Assembly (NCBI GenBank): GCA_034412795.1
Contig: DAOUMD010000292.1
Location: forward strand, 7,512-71,511
DNA length: 64,000 nt
Direction: 5' to 3'
Origin: JAUVPY01 sp034412795
Lineage (GTDB): Bacteria; Chloroflexota; Anaerolineae; 4572-78; NAK82
Part shown: piece after piece, positions 8,572 to 17,402 of the stretch
Numbering within the stretch: position 1 is the first letter of the stretch
How the letters are laid out: the number at the start of each line of letters is the position of its first letter
Made by a program: the position numbers and the translations under genes
The notes under the pieces: model-generated
The model's input: only the letters and a program-made list of their open reading frames with translations
What the model was told of the DNA's origin: nothing
Database searches by the model: none

Positions 8572-9630
8572 ATGTTAAAGAAGCTAATGATCCCCACCCT
8601 GCTCTCAGTTATTCTGGCCCTGATGGCCGCGCAGTGTAATGCACCGACCCCAGAGGTGGCTCAAAGGGAAGAGATTGCCGCCGAGGAAGTAGAAGTGGAG
8701 GTTCTCATTACTCAAGAGACACAGGTGGAAGAAGTATTAGTCGAACCCATGGCATCCACGGAGGGTGGGGAAAAGCCAATAGAGACTGGAGAAAGAATTG
8801 ATCTGGACCAGATCTTTGATCTTGACGACTGGCCGACCCCGGTGAGTTGCAGCCCAGAAAATCCTGAACTCACCCGAGTTACGTCTGAACATATAGAATC
8901 AGAGAGCGAATCAGACAGTCTTTATATTGTTACCCTGATATATCAGAACACAGAAAATCAGGTGTTCCGCATAACCATTCAAGGCCCGAGCAAAGATGCC
9001 GTTTGGACCTATTTGGAAGAGTTGGAAATATGTCTTGAAGCGGTCGGATGGGACAAAACAGAGGAGGTCGTCGAAGATATACCCGAAGAGGAAATGCTCG
9101 AAGAGGAGGTCTGGGCTGAAGAGGTTGTTGAAGAGACTGTTATGGAGGAAGTTAGCAAAGAGGATACCCAGGCTGATACTTATGCTGAAACCGCAGAAGA
9201 ACTGATCATCACAATGGAATTACTGGCGGCAGAGGTGAAAGACACCGCCATGTTCTTCGTCGTATACTACATCTTCGACCCTAAGATTGGCGATATGCCC
9301 CATTACTATGAAACCAAAATTCAGCGGGCAGCGATAGTCTGGACAGACGTTTGGATGGGCACGGTGAGAACCTCTATGCTGATATTCAGCTATGGATTCC
9401 CGTCGATCACTTCTGAGACTGTCAAAGCTGGCGATGGTCCAGTTCGAATAGTAGACCCACCTGGTGGAGGAGTACATCCAAACAATGCACAGTATAATGT
9501 CTACGTCGAAAATCAGGATGCGAAAGGTGTTGATAGTGAATACAAGATAGGCGGGGGCTGGAAATTCTTCGGAACAAGGTCACCGCTAGATGCAACACCA
9601 ACCCCCACACCGACGAACACCAAGCCATAG
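8572..9630 (+). CDS. Highly acidic putative lipoprotein of unknown function
   Basis: Starting at ATG 8572 (GGAGGG at 8557-8562) the product is about 352 residues. A hydrophobic leader ends in LMAAQC, an imperfect lipobox, so membrane anchoring is probable but not certain. The chain then has two Glu-rich low-complexity stretches (for example EEEMLEEEVWAEEVVEE) flanking a short globular region, a C-terminal domain of about 130 residues rich in beta-strand, and a PTPTPTNT end. An in-frame start at 8479 is less likely because it would bury the leader. It lies between the two TIR genes and may present a ligand or substrate for them; this is inference. Confidence 0.6.
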   Translation: MLKKLMIPTLLSVILALMAAQCNAPTPEVAQREEIAAEEVEVEVLITQETQVEEVLVEPMASTEGGEKPIETGERIDLDQIFDLDDWPTPVSCSPENPELTRVTSEHIESESESDSLYIVTLIYQNTENQVFRITIQGPSKDAVWTYLEELEICLEAVGWDKTEEVVEDIPEEEMLEEEVWAEEVVEETVMEEVSKEDTQADTYAETAEELIITMELLAAEVKDTAMFFVVYYIFDPKIGDMPHYYETKIQRAAIVWTDVWMGTVRTSMLIFSYGFPSITSETVKAGDGPVRIVDPPGGGVHPNNAQYNVYVENQDAKGVDSEYKIGGGWKFFGTRSPLDATPTPTPTNTKP

Positions 9631-9648
9631 GTAAAACGGAGGCACCAT

Positions 9649-10944
9649 ATGTCTGCTATGGACGACGCCCACGCGCTGGTAATCGGCATCGCTAACTACC
9701 AGCACATCCATAAACTGCCGCGGACCGTACTCAAGGACGCCCAGAACATCCGCGACCTGCTGACCGATCCCAAGCACTGCGGGTATCCAAAAGAGAAGGT
9801 GCAGTTGCTGCTGGATGGCGCAGCGACTCAGCAGGCCATACACCAGGCTATGACTAATCTGGCTGCCCGCGCCGATGAGGACTCGACTGTCTTCATCTAC
9901 ATCTCCAGCCATGGCGGCCGTATCAAGTTTGGACCCAACGCCGGCGAGTATCTGCTGCCCGTGGAGGTGGACGTGGAAAGGGATGCCGACGGCAACGTGA
10001 AACTGGACAAGGACGGAGAACCCATTCTGGCGGTCAAAACCGCCATCTCCAGCGTTGAACTCACCACGGCGCTGGAAGCGATCAAAGCCCGCAAGCAGGT
10101 CATCATCTTTGACTGCTGTCACTCGGCCGGCCTGACAAAAGGCGTCGAAGACGCGGTGGACCTCGAAGCACTGGGGATCAAAAGTGGCTTTCCGGACCAT
10201 TACTATGCAAAGCTGGCGGCGGGACGGGGGCGGGCCATCCTGGCCTCGTCGCGCAACACCGAGTACTCCTACGTGCTACCCGGCGCCGAAAACAGCCTCT
10301 TCACCCAGCACCTGCTGGCCGGCCTGCGCGGGGACATCCCCAGTGACGATGGCCTGATCCGCATCTTCGATCTCTTTGAGTATCTCCAACCCAAAGTCAC
10401 CGCCGAGCAGCCGGACCAGCACCCCATCTTCAAGGCCGAAGTGGAGGAGAACTTCCCGGTGGCCCTCTACCTGGGGGGTCAGAAGGGGATCATACCCAAA
10501 GACGAAGAGGGCTTTCGCTATGATGCGTACATCAGCTATGTGGATCAGGAACCGGACGCGACGTGGGTGTGGGACACGTTGGCCCCGCGTCTGGAGGAGG
10601 CCCGCTTGCGGGTGGCCGTCTCCGGCGATGTGGAGGAGCCAGGTGTGGCGCGCGTGGTGAACATTGAGCGCGGTATCAAGCAGTCCAAACGAACCGTGCT
10701 CGTCTTATCAGAGGCCTACCTGGCCGACCATATAGCCAACTTCGAGAATGTCCTGACACAGACCATGGGGATTCAAGAGGGGAGCTATCGGCTGCTGCCA
10801 GTGAAGATTGAGCCGGTTGCTGAGAGCCGATTGCCGACTCGGCTCAGCATGCTGACTACACTGGATCTTGCGCATCCCCGTCGTGCTGAACGGGAGTTTG
10901 AACGACTGGTGCGAGCGTTGCAGGGCCCACTGCCGCGAAGATAA
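9649..10944 (+). CDS. Caspase-like (C14) peptidase with C-terminal TIR domain
   Basis: Residues 5-275 form a caspase/metacaspase-like peptidase: ALVIGIANY strand, catalytic His88 in YISSHGG, and catalytic Cys157 in IIFDCCHSAG. Residues 288-431 form a TIR domain (YDAYISYVDQ; LVLSEAYLADH) in which the Trp that usually precedes the catalytic Glu is missing, so it may be an adaptor and not an NADase. ATG 9649 follows GGAGG (9638-9642) with a 6-base spacer. The gene is 18 bases after the lipoprotein gene. The shared TIR fold suggests recruitment of this peptidase by the TIR-nSTAND protein encoded upstream. Domain order is the reverse of the TIR-caspase encoded at 29691-31013. Confidence 0.86.
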   Translation: MSAMDDAHALVIGIANYQHIHKLPRTVLKDAQNIRDLLTDPKHCGYPKEKVQLLLDGAATQQAIHQAMTNLAARADEDSTVFIYISSHGGRIKFGPNAGEYLLPVEVDVERDADGNVKLDKDGEPILAVKTAISSVELTTALEAIKARKQVIIFDCCHSAGLTKGVEDAVDLEALGIKSGFPDHYYAKLAAGRGRAILASSRNTEYSYVLPGAENSLFTQHLLAGLRGDIPSDDGLIRIFDLFEYLQPKVTAEQPDQHPIFKAEVEENFPVALYLGGQKGIIPKDEEGFRYDAYISYVDQEPDATWVWDTLAPRLEEARLRVAVSGDVEEPGVARVVNIERGIKQSKRTVLVLSEAYLADHIANFENVLTQTMGIQEGSYRLLPVKIEPVAESRLPTRLSMLTTLDLAHPRRAEREFERLVRALQGPLPRR

Positions 10945-10966
10945 AACCATATCCTGGGAACTTACG

Positions 10967-11812
10967 ATGAGCGTTGAAGCAATCCTGCTGGGTACCGCTC
11001 AAGACGGGGGCCTGCCACAGGCCGGCTGTTTTTGTGCCCTGTGTACCGGGGCGCGTAGCGACCCCAACCGGCGTCAATGGGTGGCGTGCTTGGGACTGGT
11101 GGACCACGCTGCCCGCCAGAGTTGGTTGATCGATGCCACCCCCGACTTGCGAGAGCAACTCAGTACGTTGCAGGGTCTGTTTCCAGGTTGCCCGCTGGCC
11201 GGAATAACCTTGACCCACGCCCACGTCGGGCACTATACCGGCCTGATCCATCTGGGACGCGAGGCCTGGAACACCCCGGGTCTGCCGGTGTATGCCTCGC
11301 CACGAATGGCGGACTTCTTGCGTGAGAATGGCCCCTGGTCGCAACTTGTCGACTTGGACAATATCAAGCTGCGTACCCTTGACCCCGACCACGAGGCTCA
11401 ACTCAGCCCCAATCTTCATCTGACGCCAGTACCGGTTCCCCACCGCGAGGAGTTCAGCGATACGCTGGCTTTCATCGTGCGCGGCCCCGCCCGGCGGCTG
11501 TTCTACTGCCCCGATATCGACGGATGGGATGGCTGGGGACACGACCTGAGGGGGTTTGTGACCAGGATGGATGTGGCTCTGTTGGACGGGACGTTTTTCA
11601 GCGCCGAGGAGCTTGGCGGGCGCGACCTGGGTCACATCCCGCATCCCCCGGTCACCGATACGGTCGAGCGGCTGGCGGGAGTCGATTGTGACGTCCGGCT
11701 GATCCATCTCAACCATAACAACCCGCTGCATCGGCCGGGCCCGGAGCGGGATTGGCTGGCGGCGCAGGGGGTTGGCGTGGGGGTCTTTGGCGCTCGATGG
11801 AGCCTGGATTGA
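10967..11812 (+). CDS. PqqB-like metallo-beta-lactamase-fold hydrolase
   Basis: The 281-residue protein has an N-terminal LGTAQDGGLPQAGC followed by CxC/CxxC cysteines that resemble the structural zinc site of PqqB and PhnP. The metal-binding loop reads THAHVGHYTG, so the His residues of HxHxxH are present but the usual Asp is Gly. Further metal ligands are plausible at PHREE, YCPDID and HLNHNN. No other pqq gene lies in the window, so a role in PQQ synthesis is not supported; a phosphodiesterase or other hydrolase is more likely. ATG 10967 is chosen over an earlier in-frame start at 10868, which overlaps the caspase gene. Confidence 0.72.
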   Translation: MSVEAILLGTAQDGGLPQAGCFCALCTGARSDPNRRQWVACLGLVDHAARQSWLIDATPDLREQLSTLQGLFPGCPLAGITLTHAHVGHYTGLIHLGREAWNTPGLPVYASPRMADFLRENGPWSQLVDLDNIKLRTLDPDHEAQLSPNLHLTPVPVPHREEFSDTLAFIVRGPARRLFYCPDIDGWDGWGHDLRGFVTRMDVALLDGTFFSAEELGGRDLGHIPHPPVTDTVERLAGVDCDVRLIHLNHNNPLHRPGPERDWLAAQGVGVGVFGARWSLD

Positions 11813-11835
11813 CGACGGACAAAGGAGGATTGCCC

Positions 11836-12819
11836 ATGCAGCAGAGGGACAACACATTGCCGACCTTCGAGTATTTTCGGCTCGAGCCGGTCACCGAGGG
11901 TGTGTACGCGGCCATTGGGGTGGAAGGGGGAGCCGCTCACTGCAACGCCGGGATCATTGACCTGGGCGATCACACCCTGATCTTCGACACGTTCATGACG
12001 CCCAGAGCGGGAGAGGACTTGCGGGCTGCGGCCGAGCACCTGACAAGACGACCGGCCAGTTACGTGGCCAACAGCCACGTCCATTCCGATCATTGGCTTG
12101 GGAATCAAGTCTTCGCCCCGGGGGCGACCATTATCTCGACCCATAAGAACCACGAGCTGATGGCGAGGGAGGTGGCTGATTTCATCAATCAGCACAAGGC
12201 AGATCCTACACCCTTGGAAGAGCAGATACAGGCGATGGAAGAACGTCTCAGAACAGAAAGCGACGAGCGTTGGCGAGCATCCCTCCAGGCTTCGGTGGAG
12301 CAGTTGGGCCACATCGTGGCCGCTTTGCCAGGGCTGACCCTGTGCTTCCCCAACCAGACATTTGAAGGCAAGCTCGTCTTCCACGGGGCACACAGGCGCG
12401 CGGAGTTGCTCAGCTACGACGGCGGGCACACGCCCAGCGACGTTTTGCTTGTTTTGCCGGAAGAACGCATCGCGTTCACGGGGGATCTGGCCTTCTTCGA
12501 GTGCCATCCCTTCCTGAGCAGCGGTGATCTGGGGACGTGGTGCGAAGTCCTGGAAAAAGTGGAAGGGGCGGATATCGAGACCTTTGTGCCGGGTCACGGG
12601 CCGGTTGGGACCAAAGCGGACATAGGCTTGATGCGGCGCTACATCACCACGCTGGAAGAACTGGCAGCCCAGGTGGTGGAAGATGGTGAATCAATTGACA
12701 AAGCCCTCAGGCAACCCCTCATCCCACCTTTTGATGGTTGGTCAAAGGGGCTGCTTCGCTTTGAAACCAACATGCGGTTTCTAAAACAGCGCCTGTCGGA
12801 CCAGGAAGACCGCGGGTAA
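11836..12819 (+). CDS. Metallo-beta-lactamase-fold hydrolase
   Basis: The 327-residue protein carries the classic metal site NSHVHSDHWLGN (HxHxDH), a following FTGDLAFFECHPF with the bridging Asp, and a later VPGHGPVG. A helical insertion of about 60 residues (rich in Glu/Gln) lies between the first metal motif and the second half. AAAGGAGG (11821-11828) sits 7 bases before ATG 11836, which decides the start. It follows the PqqB-like gene by 23 bases, so the two MBL proteins are probably made together. Its substrate cannot be predicted; glyoxalase-like or lactonase-like activity is possible. Confidence 0.8.
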   Translation: MQQRDNTLPTFEYFRLEPVTEGVYAAIGVEGGAAHCNAGIIDLGDHTLIFDTFMTPRAGEDLRAAAEHLTRRPASYVANSHVHSDHWLGNQVFAPGATIISTHKNHELMAREVADFINQHKADPTPLEEQIQAMEERLRTESDERWRASLQASVEQLGHIVAALPGLTLCFPNQTFEGKLVFHGAHRRAELLSYDGGHTPSDVLLVLPEERIAFTGDLAFFECHPFLSSGDLGTWCEVLEKVEGADIETFVPGHGPVGTKADIGLMRRYITTLEELAAQVVEDGESIDKALRQPLIPPFDGWSKGLLRFETNMRFLKQRLSDQEDRG

Positions 12820-12854
12820 GCGACCTGCCCCACTCCCCAGCGGTTGACAAGACC

Positions 12855-14039
12855 ATGTTGCGTGGTGACTTAGTTATGCGGAACGTTGCGATACTGATAC
12901 TCATCTCGATTTACGGCGGCCTGGCTCTTTTGGGGACGCCTCTTTCGATGTGGTTGTTATTAAACGCTCAGACCTGGACCGGGAGAGGTCTGGCGGTTGC
13001 GGGCATCATCGTGATTATCTTGCCTGCCACGCTCTTTCTCTGGTACCGGGGGCAAAGCAATCGTAGCTTCTGGGGTTGGGGAAGTGTGGCCCTGGGCTTA
13101 ACCCTGGTCGGGGTCCTGGCGGGCATGTTGTTAAGCACGCCGACCGGGTATCCGCCACCCGACTCACCGGTGCGGCATCGCTTTACCAGAGGTGGTAGCT
13201 TTCGGTCATACAGGTTAGCCAACATCGTCCCCGAGATTGAACAAATCAACCTCGGGTTCTTGATCATGCCCTACCTGGACCCGATTCTTACCCACGATCA
13301 AGCCCGCCGGGTATCCGTCTTCACACTGGACTTGTACCGAGACATGGAACGCGACCGGGATTTTCACCGGCTTGGCTCCGCGATGGGCTGGGCCTATGCC
13401 GAACTGCTGGGTCAGCCCTCCGATGTGGGACATTACTACCTCTACGTTCCCCGAAATCGAGGGAGTGGCCCAGCCCCGGCGATTGTATTTCTGCACGGCA
13501 GCGCCGGGAACTTCAAGGCCTACACCTGGGTCTGGTCCAAGCTGGCCGAGGAGCAAGGCCTGGTCGTCATCGCCCCCAGCTATGGCTTTGGCAACTGGGA
13601 TCGTGCCGGCGTGGTCGCGGTTTTGAGAGCGATTGACGACGCAGCGACAGTGGTGGACATCGATCAGGATCGGGTTTATTTGGTCGGCCTGTCCAACGGT
13701 GGTTTGGGAGTCTCTCAATTGGCCGAGGTGGCGTCTGGGCGGTTTCGTGGCCTGGTTTTCATCTCGCCGGTGATGGCGACGGAGATTGTAGATGGAAGCA
13801 CGTTCCACGACACCTGGCGAGGCCGTCCAGTGTTGCTGGTGACAGGCGAAGCGGACCGGCGCATTCCGCTCAGTTACGTCAGACAGAGGGCCTCGAATTT
13901 GAAGGCGGGTGGGGTGCAGGTCACAGAGGCCACCTATCCCGGCGAGGACCATTTCTTGTTTTTCTCGCAGCCGGAAAAGGTTTTGGGTGATATCTCCAAC
14001 TGGCTGTCGCTGGGCGAAGAGCCGCGGCTACAGCCTTAA
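12855..14039 (+). CDS. Membrane-anchored alpha/beta hydrolase
   Basis: The 394-residue protein has three hydrophobic segments in its first 100 residues, then an alpha/beta hydrolase domain from about 190. The oxyanion loop is FLHGSAGN, the nucleophile elbow is GLSNGG, the acid is the Asp of TGEADRR, and the His is in GEDHFLFF, so the triad is complete. The catalytic part probably faces outward. An esterase or dienelactone-hydrolase-like activity is likely. A second ATG at 12876 could also be the start. It probably belongs with the two MBL genes upstream. Confidence 0.78.
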   Translation: MLRGDLVMRNVAILILISIYGGLALLGTPLSMWLLLNAQTWTGRGLAVAGIIVIILPATLFLWYRGQSNRSFWGWGSVALGLTLVGVLAGMLLSTPTGYPPPDSPVRHRFTRGGSFRSYRLANIVPEIEQINLGFLIMPYLDPILTHDQARRVSVFTLDLYRDMERDRDFHRLGSAMGWAYAELLGQPSDVGHYYLYVPRNRGSGPAPAIVFLHGSAGNFKAYTWVWSKLAEEQGLVVIAPSYGFGNWDRAGVVAVLRAIDDAATVVDIDQDRVYLVGLSNGGLGVSQLAEVASGRFRGLVFISPVMATEIVDGSTFHDTWRGRPVLLVTGEADRRIPLSYVRQRASNLKAGGVQVTEATYPGEDHFLFFSQPEKVLGDISNWLSLGEEPRLQP

Positions 14040-14063
14040 TTCAGCAGAATGGGAGGTCCGATT

Positions 14064-16328
14064 ATGAACGTACAACGAGGTTTTCTTCTCCTGATCCTTC
14101 TGACAGGCTTGCTTGTATTGCCCTTAGCTCCCGCCCGCGCGGCGGCCACCCTGGAACTGTACGGCACCTTCCACGCCATGGGCGTCATCATCACCCTCGA
14201 CCCCACTGACGACCCCGACGGCGACGCCACGGCCAACGTCGAGTATCGTCTCAGCGGGAGCGGGTCTTACCAGCCAGGCTTCCCCCTCTCGCGCATCAGC
14301 AGCACCCGCTTCGTGGGCAGCCTCTTCTGGCTGGAGCCGGGCACGACCTACGACGTGCGCGTTACCTTCAGCGACCCCGACGGCTCACTGCACGGGGTCA
14401 GTGTGACCGGCACCGCCTCCACGCGCGACGAAGTCACCATCCCGGCAGCGGTCAACTCTTACTACGTCAGCCCCGGCGGGGTCGGGACGGCCTGCACCCC
14501 CGCCTCACCCTGCTCCCTGGACGACGGCTTGGACCAGGCCGAAGCTGGGGATGAGGTCGTCCTGCGCGACGGCGTCTACTACCAGGGGGGCATCTCCCTG
14601 TCGAATTCCGGATCCCCGGGCGCGCCCATCGTCATCCGGGGCTACGCAGGCGAGACGGCGATACTGGACGGGGCCGACCCCGGCTCCGCCAGCTTTTCCT
14701 GGACGGCCGATGGGGGCGGCGTCTACCACACCACCGTCAACGAGGAGGACACCCACCTGGTCACCGCCGACGGGCAGCGGCTCTTTCCCTATGACAACCT
14801 GGCCAATCTGCAAACCCTGAGCCGGGATAACACGCCCGGCTTCTACCCCAGCGGAACCACCCTCTACGTGCACCTGGCCGGGGACGCCGACCCCAACGGC
14901 GCGACGATACTCGTCTCCCGCTACGGCAACGCCTTCACCGTCGAACGGGACTACATCTACTTCCTGAACCTGACCTTCCGTCACTACGGGCAGGGAGATT
15001 ATCCGAAAGCCATCTATTTCAACGGCGCCAGCCATAACCTAGTGCAGGGCTGCACCTTTGCTTCCAACGACCTGGGGATCGGCATCAAGCGTGAGTCCCA
15101 CCGCAACGTGATCCAGGACAACGAGTTCTACGACACCATCTTCGACTGGCCCTGGGACGATATCAAGGAGCTGGGCGGCCTGGAGGACGGCGGGGTGGCT
15201 TTCTACAATCCGGTCACCGGGCGCGGCAACGTCATCCGACGCAACACCTTTCACGACGATTTCGACGGCCTGGGCGTCTGCCCCTCGGATGACGCAGCGA
15301 CGACCAACGAGACCGACGTCTACGAGAATCTGATCTACAACATGGGCGACGACGGCCTGGAGACCGATGGCCAGTGTAGCAACGTGCGCATATGGAGCAA
15401 CACCTTCCACGACGTGCTGATGGGCATCTCACTGGCCCCGGTTTACGACGGGCCGGTGTACGCCGTGCGTAACCTGGTGTATCGCACCGGCGTGGGCAAC
15501 AACAGCTACAGCGGCAGCCCCTTCAAGTTCAACAGCGGCTATGGCCTGTCCGGCCCTATGTACCTGTTTCACAACACGGCCGACGCCGCCTTGCCGGACA
15601 ATAACGGACTTTATGTCAAGGCACCGGGCTCGTGGGACCTGATCTACGCCCGCAACAACGTCTGGGCCGGGACCGACTACGCGCTCAACAACTACAACAC
15701 CGGCCAGCCGGTGGACCTGGACTACGACGACCTGTGGAACGGAAACAGCGGCAACCTGGTACGCTGGGACAGCACCAACTACGCCACCCTGACCGCCTTC
15801 AGCGCCGCCACGGGCCAGGAGCCGCACGGCCTTAGCGTCGCTCCCGGCTTTGCCGACAGCGCCGGCGGTGATTATGCCCTGGACCAGGCCAGCGACCTGA
15901 TCGACGCCGGCCTGGTCATCCCCGGTATCAACGACGACTACGTGGGAGCCGCACCCGACATCGGCGCCTTCGAGTACCAGGGCTATGGCTTTACTTTGGA
16001 CGCTGCACCTTCCCTGGGGGTCATTGACCCGGGCGGAGTGGCCACCTACACGTTGAGCGTGGGGTCCCTGGGCGGCTTTGCCGAGTTGGTAAGCCTGGTG
16101 ACCGCCAGCCCGTCGCCCAGCCTGACGCTGAGCCTGGTCCCCAACAGCGTCACCCCACCCGGGGAGGCAACGCTGACCGTCACCGACACCCACACGGGGC
16201 CCCTGCCGCCCGGCCTGTGGTATACGCTGCCCATCACCGCCAGCGGTGCGGTTTTTACCCAGACCACCAGCGTGGATCTGCTGGTCGGCGGGACACAGAT
16301 CTACCTGCCCCTGGTTATCAAAGAGTGA
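14064..16328 (+). CDS. Secreted right-handed beta-helix protein with YLPLV tail
   Basis: ATG 14064 follows GGGAGG (14051-14056). The 754-residue product has a signal peptide ending near APARAAA, a fibronectin-like domain (about 28-130), and a large parallel beta-helix (about 135-640) that starts YYVSPGGVGTACTPASPCSL and is rich in N-rich turns such as NVIRRNTFHDDFDGLG. The fold is that of pectate-lyase-like or DUF1565 proteins. A beta-sandwich domain (about 645-745) follows, and the chain ends IYLPLVIKE. That tail recurs in secreted Chloroflexota proteins and may be a sorting signal. Likely role: binding or cleaving a polysaccharide outside the cell. Codon use is noticeably more GC-rich than that of the defence genes nearby. 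Confidence 0.75.
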   Translation: MNVQRGFLLLILLTGLLVLPLAPARAAATLELYGTFHAMGVIITLDPTDDPDGDATANVEYRLSGSGSYQPGFPLSRISSTRFVGSLFWLEPGTTYDVRVTFSDPDGSLHGVSVTGTASTRDEVTIPAAVNSYYVSPGGVGTACTPASPCSLDDGLDQAEAGDEVVLRDGVYYQGGISLSNSGSPGAPIVIRGYAGETAILDGADPGSASFSWTADGGGVYHTTVNEEDTHLVTADGQRLFPYDNLANLQTLSRDNTPGFYPSGTTLYVHLAGDADPNGATILVSRYGNAFTVERDYIYFLNLTFRHYGQGDYPKAIYFNGASHNLVQGCTFASNDLGIGIKRESHRNVIQDNEFYDTIFDWPWDDIKELGGLEDGGVAFYNPVTGRGNVIRRNTFHDDFDGLGVCPSDDAATTNETDVYENLIYNMGDDGLETDGQCSNVRIWSNTFHDVLMGISLAPVYDGPVYAVRNLVYRTGVGNNSYSGSPFKFNSGYGLSGPMYLFHNTADAALPDNNGLYVKAPGSWDLIYARNNVWAGTDYALNNYNTGQPVDLDYDDLWNGNSGNLVRWDSTNYATLTAFSAATGQEPHGLSVAPGFADSAGGDYALDQASDLIDAGLVIPGINDDYVGAAPDIGAFEYQGYGFTLDAAPSLGVIDPGGVATYTLSVGSLGGFAELVSLVTASPSPSLTLSLVPNSVTPPGEATLTVTDTHTGPLPPGLWYTLPITASGAVFTQTTSVDLLVGGTQIYLPLVIKE

Positions 16329-16331
16329 AGG

Positions 16332-16694
16332 ATGATGAAAACTCTCTGCGTCTTGTCCTTGTTTTTCGTCCTCATAAGTTGTACAGCGGTAGGTATGCCC
16401 TCCAAACAAACGATTCCCCCCGCTTCGATTTCTGAGTTTCTTGAGCTGGTCGAGAGCGAAGACTTTCACAAGATGGCTCGGGATGGGAAAGAGATTTTCA
16501 CACAAGGCATGTACATCCCCAACCATACAACGCTGTTCGCGCAATTCCCTTCGTCTGAAACCGAACGAGGCCATATTCGATACGTCTTCTACAGTTTTCA
16601 GGGTGAAGCAAGCGGCGGGGAGGTGTATTTGATACTTGAGCAAGACTCGGGGAAAGTCGTCGAATTCAACTACTTTGAGGCATTGTTCGAGTGA
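16332..16694 (+). CDS. Small putative lipoprotein
   Basis: The 120-residue product has a hydrophobic leader and the lipobox VLISC, so the mature protein would start at Cys17. The rest is a small soluble domain with the pattern GHIRYVFYSF and EVYLILEQDSGKVVEF, which suggests an antiparallel sheet. No family is recognised. It begins 3 bases after the beta-helix gene with AAGGA close before the start, so it is probably translated from the same transcript. Confidence 0.6.
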   Translation: MMKTLCVLSLFFVLISCTAVGMPSKQTIPPASISEFLELVESEDFHKMARDGKEIFTQGMYIPNHTTLFAQFPSSETERGHIRYVFYSFQGEASGGEVYLILEQDSGKVVEFNYFEALFE

Positions 16695-16785
16695 GGCATA
16701 GCACGGATCGTTAGCCACTGGGAAGAGACAGGGGTGGGGTAGTGAACTGGAAGTGTCCAAGGAAGAGCACAAAGGAGGCTGAAGC

Positions 16786-17346
16786 GTGATGGAAATTATC
16801 AAGGTCGTGGTTGTCTCTGCCCTGCTTTTGGTTGCGGCCGGTCTCATATTCGGCCGCGTCCGGCGTGACTACCAATCCCTCGGCAAGCTCACGTCGTTCT
16901 CCACCTTCCTCGAGGTCCTCATCTTCTTCCTGCACGGTTCCGCCTCGTACGCCTTCCTGGATTCCAATTTGGGCCACATCAACACGGCCAGCCCGCTTTT
17001 CTTCCTCTCTATTCTGTGTATGCTGGTTGGCCTTGTGCTGGTCGCCATTGCTATGGGGCGTCTCGGCATGGGAGAATCGGTGGGACAGCAGGTAAGCGGC
17101 GTGCAACAGTCGGGCCTGTATCGCTACTCCCGCAATCCGCAGATCGTGGCCTACGGCCTGGTGGTGATCGGCTACGCCTTGCTCTGGCCTGCGTGGTCGG
17201 GCCTGGTCTGGGTGGGGCTGTACCTGGCCATCGCCCATCTGATGGTGTGCGTCGAGGAGGAGCACCTGCGCCAGGCCTACGGCGAAGCGTACCGGCGCTA
17301 CTGTGCGGAGACGCCCAGGTACCTGGGCCTGCCGGGGCGGCGCTAG
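16786..17346 (+). CDS. ICMT/PEMT-like integral membrane methyltransferase
   Basis: The 186-residue protein has about five hydrophobic segments. Its C-terminal part carries the SAM-binding pattern of isoprenylcysteine carboxyl methyltransferases and phospholipid methyltransferases: GLYRYSRNPQIVAYG, then EEEHLRQAYGEAYRRYC with the final R-Y-L. AAAGGAGG (16771-16778) serves both GTG 16786 and ATG 16789, so the start may be either. The substrate could be a phospholipid or a small lipophile. No obvious operon partner. Confidence 0.8.
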   Translation: MMEIIKVVVVSALLLVAAGLIFGRVRRDYQSLGKLTSFSTFLEVLIFFLHGSASYAFLDSNLGHINTASPLFFLSILCMLVGLVLVAIAMGRLGMGESVGQQVSGVQQSGLYRYSRNPQIVAYGLVVIGYALLWPAWSGLVWVGLYLAIAHLMVCVEEEHLRQAYGEAYRRYCAETPRYLGLPGRR

Positions 17347-17402
17347 CTTTTCCAGGGGGTTGAAGCCAGGGCAATCTGATAGTCGAGTGAGGAGGTATCA
17401 AC

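Noticed and set aside
10967..11812. PQQ biosynthesis cluster
   Set aside because: Only a PqqB-like protein is present; no pqqA, C, D or E is found nearby, so the pathway is not supported.
15429..16847. 472-codon minus-strand open frame
   Set aside because: It mirrors the beta-helix protein gene, whose translation has a signal peptide and clear domains; the antisense frame is a high-GC artefact.
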